The notes: generated by a model not told the origin, from the sequence alone. Counted from the first letter of the stretch, positions 45,796 to 54,331 are shown. The stretch is 64,000 nucleotides of DNA from Myxococcales bacterium (GCA_013298625.1 JAAFIF010000046.1:1-64000), one strand, 5' to 3'. A program made the numbers and translations.

Positions 45796-47130
45796 GTGTG
45801 TCGTTCGGCAGGGCTGCTCGTCGCAGTGATGCTCTCGAAATCGTGTGCCGAACTGCCGCCACCTCACCGCGCTACGCGTGCGATCGACGCAGCGGGGTTC
45901 GATGCGAGCGAGCGTCCTCGCGCTCCAACAGCAGCTCTCGCGCGCGGCTTTACGGTCGGTCTGAACACACGAAATCAACTGTGGCGTCGCGAGGGGATGC
46001 CGTCGGTGGTCGTGCATGTTCCGAGCGGGTGGAGCGCGCGTGCGCCGCTGCACGTCGTTGTCTTGCTTCACTCGTGGGGCTCGTATGCGATGCAATGGCT
46101 CGCGAGCGGAGAGACCGAGCTGCGCGCGGGTGAGCCGCACATCATCGGTTGGGGCTTGGACTCGCGACACGACGCTGCGCGCACGGCGGCGATCCTGATC
46201 GCTCCGCAGTTCGATCCCCGAAGCGCGCGCGACTGGTCGGGACGATTGAGCGATCCCACGTTCTTTCGGCAGCTACTCGATGAAGTGCTCGGAGAATCGC
46301 TGGTCGATCGGCTGGGGCCCGGCTTGTCGTCATCGTCGCTCGCAGAGATCACACTCGTGGCGTCGAGCGCTGGCGGATTCGCAGCAGAGACGATCGTCGC
46401 GCGAAGCGACCTCGCTGACCGAGTCGACAACGTTGTTCTCTTCGACGCACTCTACCGGGGCTCGGATCGCTTCGTCGCGTGGGTGCGAGCGTCGGAGCGG
46501 CGGCGCTTCGTGAGCATCTACGGCGGTGGCGACGCGGTTCAGTCGGAGACCCGGCGCCTCGTCGCCGCGCTGAGCCCATCGCTGCGCGCTCGGGCGGCGC
46601 TCTACCCGCGCGGATCGCTCGAGCGCGCTGTGCGCGCATCGCGTGTGGTCGTCGCGCTCACGTCGCTCGAGCACATCGGAATGGCGCTCGCGCTCTACGC
46701 CAAAGTGCTCCGCGCATTGGGACTTCCCACGATCGACCCGAGTGTTCCTCACGCCAAACTGCCCCGCGGCGACACTTCGAGCGCTGAGCGAATCGCCGTT
46801 GGGCAGACCATCGAAGCGGCACTCGAGCCGAGCGACACGCGGCTCAGCGACGACTCGCGCGCGGACGACTACGCGATCGAGCTCACCGAGCCTGCGCGCC
46901 TCGCAGTAGAGGTGCGCGCGACAGGCGCGCGAGGGCGGATCGACCCGTTGATTTTGTGGGTCGACAATCGCTCAGTGATCGCGGAGGACGACGATGGTCT
47001 CGGGGGCACCGGCGGCAGGCTCGTCGCGGATTTTCCTGCAGGAACCCACCGCCTACGAGTCACGACGCATGGCCCGTGGCAGAGCCTCGGGCGCTATCGC
47101 GTGAGCGTCGCATTCGCTTCTGAGCGCTGA
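45796..47130 (+). CDS. Secreted alpha/beta hydrolase
   Basis: A 444-residue protein with a short lipoprotein-like N-terminus (LLVAVMLSKSCAE). The hydrolase core shows HVVVLLHSWGSYAMQWL (oxyanion strand), the nucleophile elbow ITLVASSAGGFAAETIV (ASSAG), and RRFVSIYGGGDAVQ toward the acid. The last 90 residues form a beta-sandwich of the PPC kind (YAIELTEPARLAVEVRATG, LILWVDNRSVIAEDDDG, RYRVSVAFASE). Substrate unknown. GTG 45796 starts 19 bp after repeat A4, so the repeat includes or abuts its promoter. Confidence 0.75.
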   Translation: MCRSAGLLVAVMLSKSCAELPPPHRATRAIDAAGFDASERPRAPTAALARGFTVGLNTRNQLWRREGMPSVVVHVPSGWSARAPLHVVVLLHSWGSYAMQWLASGETELRAGEPHIIGWGLDSRHDAARTAAILIAPQFDPRSARDWSGRLSDPTFFRQLLDEVLGESLVDRLGPGLSSSSLAEITLVASSAGGFAAETIVARSDLADRVDNVVLFDALYRGSDRFVAWVRASERRRFVSIYGGGDAVQSETRRLVAALSPSLRARAALYPRGSLERAVRASRVVVALTSLEHIGMALALYAKVLRALGLPTIDPSVPHAKLPRGDTSSAERIAVGQTIEAALEPSDTRLSDDSRADDYAIELTEPARLAVEVRATGARGRIDPLILWVDNRSVIAEDDDGLGGTGGRLVADFPAGTHRLRVTTHGPWQSLGRYRVSVAFASER

Positions 47131-47133
47131 GTT

Positions 47134-47364
47134 TCAGATCGCGCCGGGATCCGTCCGGTCGTCGGTCACCGGGACAAACGCGAACGGCTCGGACCCGAAC
47201 GGAAGCTGCACGTCCATGCGATCGATCGCCTCTCCGAAGTACGCGAGTCGCTCGTCCTGCCAGAGCGAGTACACGTGGGCGCGGTCGCTCGCGTTGGACG
47301 ACGCGTAGAGCAGCCACGGCGCGCCATCCTGCACGATGAGCACGAGAAACGCGTCGTAGAACCA
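47134..47364 (-). pseudogene. 5'-truncated gene, minus strand, cut at repeat A5
   Basis: A minus-strand frame emerges from repeat A5 and encodes about 76 residues (FYDAFLVLIVQDGAPWLLYA, HVYSLWQDERLAYFGEAIDR, PFAFVPVTDD) ending at 47134. Its composition is protein-like but there is no start codon at a sensible place, since the frame begins inside the repeat. No family recognised; it looks like the C-terminus of a gene that lost its 5' part. Confidence 0.6.
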
Positions 47365-47420
47365 CCAACACAGTATCGCCTGTGAAAACGGCGGAGATCG
47401 CGTCGCGCGGCGCGGTGGAG
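47365..47420 (+). repeat. Repeat A, copy 5 (3'-truncated, 56 bp)
   Basis: Only the left 56 bp of the repeat remain (CCAACACAG to GCGCGGTGGAG). The sequence then switches abruptly to a HerA-like coding fragment. The inner hairpin and right arm are missing. Confidence 0.95.
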
Positions 47421-47609
47421 GCCCTGGTTCCGCGGTGGTTCGTGATGCGAGACGTGCACGCGGGCCAGGGGGCGCTGCTCGTGCAGCCGAGGCACGCCCT
47501 GAGCTGGATGAAGGGGCCCCTCACCGCGAGCGAGCTGCGGCGACGGTGCGCGACCGGGGGGATCGCGCGCGGGCCGCAGCGTGTCGTGCAGCCCGAGCGC
47601 ATCGCGTAG
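47421..47609 (+). pseudogene. C-terminal remnant of HerA-like/DUF853 ATP-binding protein
   Basis: About 62 residues reading VPRWFVMRDVHAGQGALLVQ then PRHALSWMKGPLTASELRRR and a short tail. PRWFVMRxVH...L(V/M)QPRxAxSxMxGP is characteristic of the end of bacterial HerA-type ATP-binding proteins. The Walker motifs and all upstream sequence are missing; the frame continues back into the truncated repeat A5. It is a remnant and not an intact gene. Confidence 0.7.
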
Positions 47610-47648
47610 CCGAGCACCCGTCATCAACTCGCTCTCTCCAACGCACAC

Positions 47649-48392
47649 TCACGGGAGCGCCGCGCTCACCCGCAGCGGAGCGCCCCGCGCCGCCTCGAAG
47701 CGCACGCGCACAGCCCCGCCCCGCCACACGACATCGATGGGAAACCTCGCCCCGATCGAAGCCCCCACGCGCGTCGTTCGAAGCGTCGCGAAGCGCAGCA
47801 CGACCACCGCGCCACCATGAAAGGCGATCGCCGCGAAGCGATGGTCGGCCGACTCCCAGAGCGCCGCCGCCGCAGGCTCGCTGAACAACGTGCGCCCCTG
47901 AGTGTCGTAGAGCTGGCCGGTGACGCACGAGGTTCCGCAGCCCCACGAGTGCCAGAGGCGATCGCCCTCGACCCAGCGCAGCTCGCCGCCAAATCCTGGC
48001 GACCAGCGCGCGACGCGCGTCACGCCGCTGTTCGTGCGCTCGTAGACGTCGAGCTCGCGTGCGTGCCGATCAGGCGTGCTCCAGACGAAGAAGTGCCGCC
48101 CCGACGGAGAGACCTCGACGGCCTGGATCGAGCGCGGCGGCTGTGTGGGATAGCGGACCAGCGTTTGACAGGGTCCCGAGGCCGCGCAGAGCTCGACGCG
48201 AAGACCTGTGGCGTAGGTTCCGTTCGCGCGGAGCGTCTCGACCGCGAGCACGTCGCCGCTCGTGAGGGTCACCGCCGTGAAGACCGCAAGCGCGTCGATC
48301 GAGATGCGTCGGTGCGCGCGGGGCGTGGCTCGACAAGACGGCGAGAGCATCGGAGCACAACGTCGCGACCGAGCGAGCACATTCCCGTCCAC
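47649..48392 (-). CDS. Hypothetical beta-rich protein
   Basis: A protein of up to 247 residues with repeated short beta motifs (AVEVSPSGRHFFVWSTPD, LRWVEGDRLWHSWGCGTSC, GGAVVVLRFATLRTTRVG) like a partial beta-propeller. Paired Cys (CAASGPC; CGTSC) suggest export, but no signal peptide is clear at the given start, so the true start could be elsewhere. It is 59 bp downstream of the TPR gene, same strand, probably one operon. Family not recognised. Confidence 0.55.
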   Translation of the reverse strand: MDGNVLARSRRCAPMLSPSCRATPRAHRRISIDALAVFTAVTLTSGDVLAVETLRANGTYATGLRVELCAASGPCQTLVRYPTQPPRSIQAVEVSPSGRHFFVWSTPDRHARELDVYERTNSGVTRVARWSPGFGGELRWVEGDRLWHSWGCGTSCVTGQLYDTQGRTLFSEPAAAALWESADHRFAAIAFHGGAVVVLRFATLRTTRVGASIGARFPIDVVWRGGAVRVRFEAARGAPLRVSAALP

Positions 48393-48451
48393 GAACAGCC
48401 GTGGCTTCGGGCGCGGCTCGCAGCCAGGTCATCCAGACGCCGTCGAGCAAC

Positions 48452-49816
48452 TCACTCCCGAAGCGCTCGGTCGATCGAGCGCACGAGATCCTGGCGATTG
48501 GCCCGCACAAACGCCGCCCGCGCGCCCTGCAGCAGCTCGGTCCGCTCGCCGTCGGTCCGCGCGACGAATGACAGTCGCTCGAGCGTGCTCCCGACGCTGA
48601 ACTCGTGTCCGAGCTCCTCGAACAGCTCCATCGCCCGTTCGTAGTGCCGCCGCGCAACGTCGGACTCCTCCAAGTCGAGCGCGATGTCGCCGAGCTTCGA
48701 CGCGGCGTTCGCCAACCCGTGTTTGCTCCCGGCGCCCTCGAACGCGATGCACGCTTCGTCGCAATACCATCGCGCGTCATCGAGCTGCTCTCGCTCGAGC
48801 ATCACCGACGCGAGCAAGAACGCCGCGTTGCCTGCGATCGCACGCGCGCCGATCGAGATCGCTTCGACGCGCGCCTCGCAGAGAAACTCGAACGCGTCGT
48901 CGAGGCGCTCATCTCGAAGCGAGCAATCCCCCAACGAGACGAGCGCGCTGGCGGCCGAGAAGCGATCGGCCCGACGGCGATCGAGCGCGAGCGCAGCCCG
49001 CAAGGACGCCATCGATCGAACGTAGTCGCCTCGACCGATCGCGAGCGCGCCGAGCGCGCGAATCGCGCCAGCCTCGCCGAGCGAGTTGCCCGCGCGTCGG
49101 TGCAGCGTGAGCGCCCGTGCGTAGAGCGCGTTCGCCTCGCGCAAATCTCCCTGGTATTCAGCGATGTCCGCGAGCCCGTCGAGCGCGTTGGCCTGCCCCC
49201 ACTGCTGCTCGCGCGCCTCCCAGTGTGCGAGCACCTCCGCGAAGAGCGCGCGCGCCTTGGCGCGATCTCCGAGCGCGGCGCTGATCTCGGCGAGCTTATG
49301 CTTGCACTCGATCGCTTGATCGAGCTCACCCCCGTGCTCGAACTCGACCGACGACGCCTCGAAGAGCGCTCGCGCTTCGATCGGCCGGTCGGTGTCGCTC
49401 AGCACGTCGGCCTCGATGAATCGAAACTCCGCGAGCTCGAGCGGCGCGCGCTCTGCGTCGATCAGCGAGCGCGCCTCCTCGCACGCGCGCAAGGCTTCGT
49501 CGAACCTGCAGGCATTGCGGCAACGCCGCGCGAACGCCCGGAGCGTCCGAACGATCCAGAAGCGCTTGTTCGACCGTCGAGCACACTCCAGCGCTCGTTC
49601 GGCAGCGAGCACGGCCCGTGCGGGGTCGCCGGCTCGACGAGCCGCGATCGAGAGTCCCTCCCGCGCCCGCGCCGACAGCACGTCGTTGCGCGTCCCTTCG
49701 AGCAGCGTGATCGCCTGTTCGAATGCGCTTCGCGCGTCGTTCCAGTTCGAGGATTCGAACGCGTCGTAGCCCCGCGCGAGCAACGCCTTCACTTCGTCCG
49801 CCCGTTCATCACCCAT
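48452..49816 (-). CDS. TPR repeat protein
   Basis: A 454-residue protein of tandem tetratricopeptide repeats from residue about 5 to 430: ALLARGYDAFESSNWNDARS, EFRFIEADVLSDTDRPIEAR, KHKLAEISAALGDRAKARAL, ALDGLADIAEYQGDLREANA, ASKLGDIALDLEESDVARRH. No enzyme domain, signal peptide or membrane segment. It probably acts as a cytoplasmic scaffold. ATG 49816 (MGDERADEVK) is chosen; upstream sequence in frame runs into repeat A6. Confidence 0.85.
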   Translation of the reverse strand: MGDERADEVKALLARGYDAFESSNWNDARSAFEQAITLLEGTRNDVLSARAREGLSIAARRAGDPARAVLAAERALECARRSNKRFWIVRTLRAFARRCRNACRFDEALRACEEARSLIDAERAPLELAEFRFIEADVLSDTDRPIEARALFEASSVEFEHGGELDQAIECKHKLAEISAALGDRAKARALFAEVLAHWEAREQQWGQANALDGLADIAEYQGDLREANALYARALTLHRRAGNSLGEAGAIRALGALAIGRGDYVRSMASLRAALALDRRRADRFSAASALVSLGDCSLRDERLDDAFEFLCEARVEAISIGARAIAGNAAFLLASVMLEREQLDDARWYCDEACIAFEGAGSKHGLANAASKLGDIALDLEESDVARRHYERAMELFEELGHEFSVGSTLERLSFVARTDGERTELLQGARAAFVRANRQDLVRSIDRALRE

Positions 49817-49935
49817 CGAAGGCGGAGCTGTACGCATCGCCCTCGGCTGCCGCCAGGTTTCGCAACCGGCCGCGTCGGACGCCCAGTGAGCAGCGGCGGG
49901 TGAGCAGCGGCAGGTGACGCCTGACCCACGAGGAG

Positions 49936-50100
49936 CCAGCACAGCATCGCCTGTGAAAACGGCGGAGATCGCGTCGCGCGGCGCGGTGGAGCCATCGCCG
50001 GGAGGCAGCCACGGGCAGAGCACGGCGGAGAGGACAACGGCGATCGGGTCGCCGACTGCGGTCGCGTGAGCGACCGACCGCCGTTGAATGTCCTATCCTC
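49936..50100 (+). repeat. Repeat A, copy 6 (165 bp)
   Basis: Full length (CCAGCACAGCATCG start). It lies 119 bp upstream of the start of the minus-strand TPR gene; to the right is a region without an intact gene. Confidence 0.97.
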
Positions 50101-50427
50101 AGCACAACCCGGAGCAAGCTGTCGGAGCGTGTCGCAACCTGTTCGCGTCGGAACGCGAATCCCCCGCAAAGCGCGACACACGCCGACAGATGACGACGCG
50201 TTGCCGGTCCTTCAACTCCTCTCGCCCCGACTGAAGAGAAAACGCCGAAACGCCGCAGCGCTGAAGAGCTCTGCGGCGCTGGTGTTTCTCCCGCGCGTGG
50301 GCGGGCGCGACGAGCGGGCGTCCTCGACGAGGTGCTCGACGGCGGTGAGTGTCTTGCTTGGCGTCGACGGATCGAAGGCAACGTCGATCGTCCGTCGCTG
50401 GTCCTGCCGCCACCATCCCGTCGGAGC
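50101..50427. other. Gene-poor stretch with possible plus-strand 3' fragment
   Basis: A plus-strand frame leaving repeat A6 encodes about 45 residues (HNPEQAVGACRNLFASERES) and stops at 50239, followed 12 bp later by a hairpin. This would fit the tail of a lost gene plus its terminator, but the coding signal is weak. The remainder up to repeat B1 shows no convincing gene. Confidence 0.35.
50251..50278 (+). terminator. Hairpin, possible terminator
   Basis: CGCCGCAG...CTGCGGCG, an 8-bp perfect stem with a 12-base loop, preceded by AAACGCCGAAA and followed by GCTGGTGTTTCTC. There is no long T tract, but on the opposite strand TTTCGGCGTTTTC follows the stem. Either direction is possible. Confidence 0.4.
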
Positions 50428-50544
50428 TATACCGCGCCCGCGACGAGCGTCGAAGACGCGCGGAGCGGACCAGCGCGGTTGATATCAAGTCAAACCACTG
50501 CCGCGCACTGGGAAAACTACGAACCCCGTCGCGGTAGTGGTTTA
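50428..50544 (-). mobile_element. Repeat B, copy 1 (MITE-like, 117 bp)
   Basis: On the minus strand it runs from TAAACCACTACCGCGACGGG to CGTCGCGGGCGCGGTATA. Imperfect terminal inverted repeats of about 20 bp (TAAACCACTACCGCGACGGG against TATACCGCGCCCGCGACG-) and TA at both ends suggest a non-autonomous element. An internal hairpin pairs AAACCACTACCGCG with CGCGGCAGTGGTTT. Its first TAA is the stop codon of the 612-residue protein gene. Confidence 0.85.
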
Positions 50545-52380
50545 GCGACGCTGCGATGGCTCGGTGCCTGGTTCGACTTCGATCAGCGAGTAGTTCTGCG
50601 CATGCAGGACCAGGCGCGCTGGTCGTTCGGTGGCTGTGGCTCCGTCACCGACGCGAACCACGAGCGAATTCTGCGCCGGATCGAGCATCCGAGCGGCCGA
50701 CACGTTGAGCAACACGACCACGCGCTGCGAGCCGAAGCGGCGCCACAACACCGTGCGCGTGGTCCCCGTCGACGAGGCGATCTCGGTCGCGTCCGCGAGG
50801 GCGCCTTCGAGCGACACCACCTCGAAGCCCTGGCCCGCCGCGATGGCGTTGTCGGGCCGATAGATCTCTGCCAGCAGCGTCTCGCTCGAGTCGTTCGCGA
50901 GCACCAATCGCGTGGTCTTCCAGTCGGCGCGCATTCCAGAGGCGACCCGGCGCCAATGGTCGGGCGATCGGTCGTCGCGACGCGAGACGACCGTGACTCG
51001 ATCGAACGCGTCACCGGGGTCGTCGAAGCACGCGACTGCTCGAAAGTTCTCGGAAAATTCCATGCGAAACCGCGCGCTCTCGATTCGCCTGACGACCTCG
51101 GGATTCGTGTGGAGCATGACGATCGAGTTCGCGCCTGGGCTGCATCGAAATGTCACGGGCGTGTCGTGGAGGAGCATCGAGGCGAATCCGCTCCAACCGG
51201 GGCCGAGCCGCCCGAGCCACAGACCGGCGGCTTGCCAGCGATGCGACGCGTCGAAGGTGAGGCGCAACCCTGGCACTCGATCTTGCCGAAGCTCGACCGA
51301 GAGCAGCGCCGTCGATCGAAACCGAAGGAGCTGCGGCTCACCGAGCGCGAGCTCCGACGCACGAATGCGCGTGTCCGAATCGATGGTCACGCGTGGCACG
51401 ATGTAGCGTCGCGCGTCGGGGGCGTGTTGTTCGCGGACCGAAGTCCACCGTCGAAATTGGATCCACGGAGGCTCGACGCAATCGACGTCCTCCGGCGCGT
51501 CGATCATCAAGAGCTTCGCCGCGGCTTGCTCCAAGATGACCGCTGTCGGTGTGAGCTCGATCGACTCGTAGCGCGAGACCACGCGCAGCGCGTCGAGCGC
51601 GTTGTGCCGCCTTCGACACGCGAGCATCGCGTTGAACGCCTCTCGCCCGATCGTGACGCGATCGCCGTCGCGCCGAACCTCGTATCGCATCCATCGAGAC
51701 TCTCCCCGAGCAACGACCGTCGACGCATCGCCCACGTACGCGTCCAAGTGCACGATCGTCGTAGCCCACAGCGACGCCGCGGACAGCGCGCCGAACATCG
51801 CCAACCACGCCAACGCGAGTCGCGCCCCGCGTCGGCCGCCTGCGCCGAACCAGATGCCCCATACGCTCAGCGCGAACGCGGCGCCCGCGACGTCCAGCGC
51901 GCGCCGCATCGCTGACGACGCGAAGTACGCGAGCGCCGCCCACCCCAACGAGAACACCACGCTCGACAAGCAGAGCGCGAGCACCATTCCTCTCGCTTGC
52001 CCGCCGCGCACCACGATGGTGGCCGCGCGCGTCCATGGGCCCGCGGACAACGCGCCCCTGGGGCTGTCGACGGCTTCGCGGCGCGCGTCGACCTCGAGCT
52101 CGGTGAAGCGCGTCCATCGCGCGAACTCTGGTCGATCGAGGGAGAGCTCGACCCTCCCGTTGGCGCGATCGCTTTCGACGACTTCACGCTCGAGCGCGGG
52201 CTCGCCGTCCACGAGGACACGGATGGCCGAGCACGGTCCGTAGACCCACACAATCAAGACGTCATCGTCGCTGAGAGAGATGGAGGTTCGGGACGCCTTC
52301 GCTTCAACCGAGACGCGAACGACTCGACGCCCGCGCTTGGGCGAAGGTGTGGCGCTGGACTCTGGGCGCGCGGGATCCAT
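50542..52380 (-). CDS. Hypothetical membrane protein
   Basis: A 612-residue protein of unknown family. The N-terminal 130 residues are soluble (RRVVRVSVEAKASRTSISLS; VWVYGPCSAIRVLVDGEPAL). Three to four transmembrane helices follow at about 145-230 (GMVLALCLSSVVFSLGWAAL; LAWLAMFGALSAASLWAT), then about 370 residues of beta-rich exported sequence. The start is ATG 52380 (MDPARPESS). The stop codon TAA comes from the terminal bases of repeat B1, so the natural C-terminus may have been changed by that insertion. Confidence 0.7.
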   Translation of the reverse strand: MDPARPESSATPSPKRGRRVVRVSVEAKASRTSISLSDDDVLIVWVYGPCSAIRVLVDGEPALEREVVESDRANGRVELSLDRPEFARWTRFTELEVDARREAVDSPRGALSAGPWTRAATIVVRGGQARGMVLALCLSSVVFSLGWAALAYFASSAMRRALDVAGAAFALSVWGIWFGAGGRRGARLALAWLAMFGALSAASLWATTIVHLDAYVGDASTVVARGESRWMRYEVRRDGDRVTIGREAFNAMLACRRRHNALDALRVVSRYESIELTPTAVILEQAAAKLLMIDAPEDVDCVEPPWIQFRRWTSVREQHAPDARRYIVPRVTIDSDTRIRASELALGEPQLLRFRSTALLSVELRQDRVPGLRLTFDASHRWQAAGLWLGRLGPGWSGFASMLLHDTPVTFRCSPGANSIVMLHTNPEVVRRIESARFRMEFSENFRAVACFDDPGDAFDRVTVVSRRDDRSPDHWRRVASGMRADWKTTRLVLANDSSETLLAEIYRPDNAIAAGQGFEVVSLEGALADATEIASSTGTTRTVLWRRFGSQRVVVLLNVSAARMLDPAQNSLVVRVGDGATATERPARLVLHAQNYSLIEVEPGTEPSQRR

Positions 52381-52477
52381 CGGGCGATCGTACGACCCGC
52401 GCGAACGCGAGCAACCATCATACGAGTGTTGAAAAGATGTGCGTCGGCCGCGTTCCAGGAGCACGTGGGTTCCAGTG

Positions 52478-52642
52478 CCAGCACAGTATCGCCTGTGAAA
52501 ACGGCGGAGATCGCGTCGTGCGGCGCGGTCGAGCCATCGCCGGGAGGCAGCCACGCGCAGAGCACGGCGGCGAGGCTACCGGCGATCAAGTCGCCGACTG
52601 CGGTCGCGTGAGCGATCGACCGCCGTTGAATGTCCTATCCTC
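52478..52642 (+). repeat. Repeat A, copy 7 (165 bp)
   Basis: Full length (CCAGCACAGTATCG start; CAAGTCGCC and CACGCGCAG substitutions). It lies between the start of the minus-strand membrane-protein gene and the 5'-truncated thioredoxin. Confidence 0.97.
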
Positions 52643-52652
52643 CGAAGCAGAA

Positions 52653-52931
52653 GTGATCTCGTCGGACCTCCCGGTGCTCGTGGACTTCGGCGCAGTGCGG
52701 TGCGGCCCCTGCAAAGCTCTCGAGCCGACAGTCGCCGAAATCGCCGGTCTCTACAGCAGTCGGTTGAAGGTCGTGAAGGTCGACATCGACGACTCGCCGA
52801 GCGTCGCGGCGCGCTGCGGGATCCGTGGCGTTCCGACGGTGGTGGTGATCAAGGGCGGACGCGAGGTGAAGCGTCAGGTCGGCAACATGCCGAAGAGCAA
52901 GCTCGTGGATTTGATCAACGACGAAGTGTGA
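52653..52931 (+). pseudogene. Thioredoxin lacking its N-terminal strand and helix
   Basis: About 92 residues of a thioredoxin fold beginning at SSDLPVLVDFGAVRCGPCK, just after repeat A7. The active site is RCGPCK (WCGPCK is usual, so the Trp is Arg), followed by the cis-Pro region RGVPTVVVIKGG and C-terminal KSKLVDLINDEV. The first beta-strand and helix (about 18-20 residues) expected ahead of PVLVDF are absent; instead the frame runs back through the repeat with no stop. GTG 52653 could start a shortened protein. It may be a remnant, or a functional short thioredoxin expressed from the repeat. Confidence 0.75.
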
Positions 52932-53148
52932 TCACAGCGCAGCGGGAGGGGCGACTGTGCAGGGGATCGGGCAGCGCGTGAGCGCGATCTGATCGCGCGC
53001 GTCGAGGGCGATCGCCGTAGAGAACATCGTGCGCAAGTGCGACAAGCTCGAGCGCTTCGAACGCTGTCGCGAATGCAGCGCCGCAAACACCGCCGCGTTC
53101 GACGGCGCGAATATGCGACACGATCGGGTGTGTGCAGCAACGCCCGCG
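52932..53148. other. Intergenic stretch, no convincing gene
   Basis: Lies between the thioredoxin remnant and the end of the minus-strand lipoprotein gene. Several weak frames exist on both strands (for example minus-strand CRIFAPSNAAVFAALHS), but none has a start, ribosome binding site and family motif together. Confidence 0.4.
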
Positions 53149-53886
53149 CTACTCGGCGACGACTGCGAAGGGAGCCAGCGCTGCGATTCGCGAGCTGTCG
53201 CCATCGCGACGATATTCCATCGAGAGCTGCACCACGTATCGGCCAGCGCGCCGCGGGATCAGCCGTTCGCGCACGGGACGCGAGCCTGTCCCTGGCCAAT
53301 CCAAGTGCAGATTCACCATGATCGACTCGCCCTGGCCCATCCAGCGCACCTCGCGCCGCTCGTTGTCCTGTGCGCCTTCGCGCAGCGCGGCCGGATAGAC
53401 AGCTCCCGCAGTGAATCGTCCGTCGGAATGGAGGCAGTTTGCCTGAAACGCAGCTCGAAATGGAATTCCTCCGAGCGGCTCGGACCGCAGGTCGACGGCG
53501 ATGCGCGGGGCTGCTCGATTCATCAATCGAACTCGCAGAATGTACCCATCCTCTGGACGAGCACCGCCGACGCTCTGGCGCAACTCGACGCCGAGAAAGT
53601 CCGCTTCGATCTGCGATCCGACCGTCGCGGATGAGCCCGCGCTGCCACGCCCTTCGCCGTCCGCGCGCGCCTCGAGCTGCGTGCGGTCGCGCGCAGAAAC
53701 GGGATCGAGCCGAGCGACCTGCGCTCGTTGCTCGCTCGCAGCCGCGTCGTGCACTGCCGTCACGAACACCGGGCGAACACCGTTCATCGTCACTCTCGGC
53801 GCAGTCACCTCGTGGCGCTCACAGGCCACGCCGAGGCATGAAACGATCGCGAGCAACGTTTCGGCGCGACGGCGAGAACGTTCCAT
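53149..53886 (-). CDS. Hypothetical lipoprotein
   Basis: A 245-residue lipoprotein with a basic N-terminus and lipobox GVACER (about residue 22). The mature part has a polar linker (about 30-85; RDRTQLEARADGEGRGSAGS) and a C-terminal beta domain (about 90-240; VGSQIEADFLGVELR, YILRVRLMNRAAPRIAVDL, RAGRYVVQLSMEYR). This looks like a single immunoglobulin-like or pilus-assembly-like sandwich. No family recognised. Confidence 0.7.
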   Translation of the reverse strand: MERSRRRAETLLAIVSCLGVACERHEVTAPRVTMNGVRPVFVTAVHDAAASEQRAQVARLDPVSARDRTQLEARADGEGRGSAGSSATVGSQIEADFLGVELRQSVGGARPEDGYILRVRLMNRAAPRIAVDLRSEPLGGIPFRAAFQANCLHSDGRFTAGAVYPAALREGAQDNERREVRWMGQGESIMVNLHLDWPGTGSRPVRERLIPRRAGRYVVQLSMEYRRDGDSSRIAALAPFAVVAE

Positions 53887-53905
53887 CGCCTCAAAGGATA
53901 CACGT

Positions 53906-53999
53906 TCAGCGCGCGCCGATCTTCGCTGCTGCGCGACTGCTCTCGCCGACCACGCAGAAGCCAGGAGCCTCGTCGCGATCGAGCGCATCGACGCTCGTT
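53906..53999 (-). pseudogene. C-terminal gene fragment, minus strand, abutting repeat A8
   Basis: About 30 residues (VDALDRDEAPGFCVVGESSR and AAAKIGAR) ending at 53906, with strong GC3. The frame comes out of the left-truncated repeat A8 and has no start. It is read as the tail of a lost minus-strand gene. Confidence 0.5.
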
Positions 54000-54133
54000 G
54001 ATCGCGTCGTGCCGCGCGGTGGAGCCATCGCCGGGAGGCAGCCACGCGCAGAGCACGGCGGCGAGGCTACCGGCGATCGGGTCGCCGACTGCGGTCGCGT
54101 GAGAGACCGACCGCCGTTGATTGTCCTATCCTC
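54000..54133 (+). repeat. Repeat A, copy 8 (5'-truncated, 134 bp)
   Basis: The first 31 bp, including the left arm AACGGCGG, are missing; homology starts at GATCGCGTCGTGCCG and continues to TGTCCTATCCTC. It is flanked by gene fragments on both sides. Confidence 0.95.
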
Positions 54134-54259
54134 CAAGAGCTCGGCCTGCTCGGGCGCGCTCAGAAGGTGTTCGGCCTCGCCTCGGCCCAGATGGACGCGG
54201 CGATGAAGATCGCGACGCAGTTTCCGAAGGTGAAGATCAGCGGCCGCGCGCCGGTGTGA
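54134..54259 (+). pseudogene. C-terminal gene fragment, plus strand, after repeat A8
   Basis: About 41 residues (ELGLLGRAQKVFGLASAQMD then MKIATQFPKVKISGRAPV) and a stop at 54259. It has strong coding composition but no start codon of its own; the frame runs out of the repeat. No family recognised. It is diverging from the minus-strand fragment on the other side of the repeat. Confidence 0.55.
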
Positions 54260-54331
54260 GCGCGCTGCCCAATTGCCCGCAGCACGCCGAGCCTCCGTCG
54301 TGTACGCTGCCGCGCTTCGAGGATCGCCGCG

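Noticed and set aside
42587-45862. Very long minus-strand open frame (about 1091 codons)
   Set aside because: It is antisense to the Cys-rich lipoprotein. The plus-strand product has a signal peptide and clear repeats, while the minus frame is Arg/His-rich with no motif.
50332-51915. Long plus-strand open frame of 527 codons
   Set aside because: Shadow of the minus-strand 612-residue protein; composition is Arg-rich and unlike a protein.
52932-53204. Minus-strand frame of 90 codons downstream of the lipoprotein
   Set aside because: Overlaps the lipoprotein gene by 56 bp, lacks a good start and has no recognisable motif.
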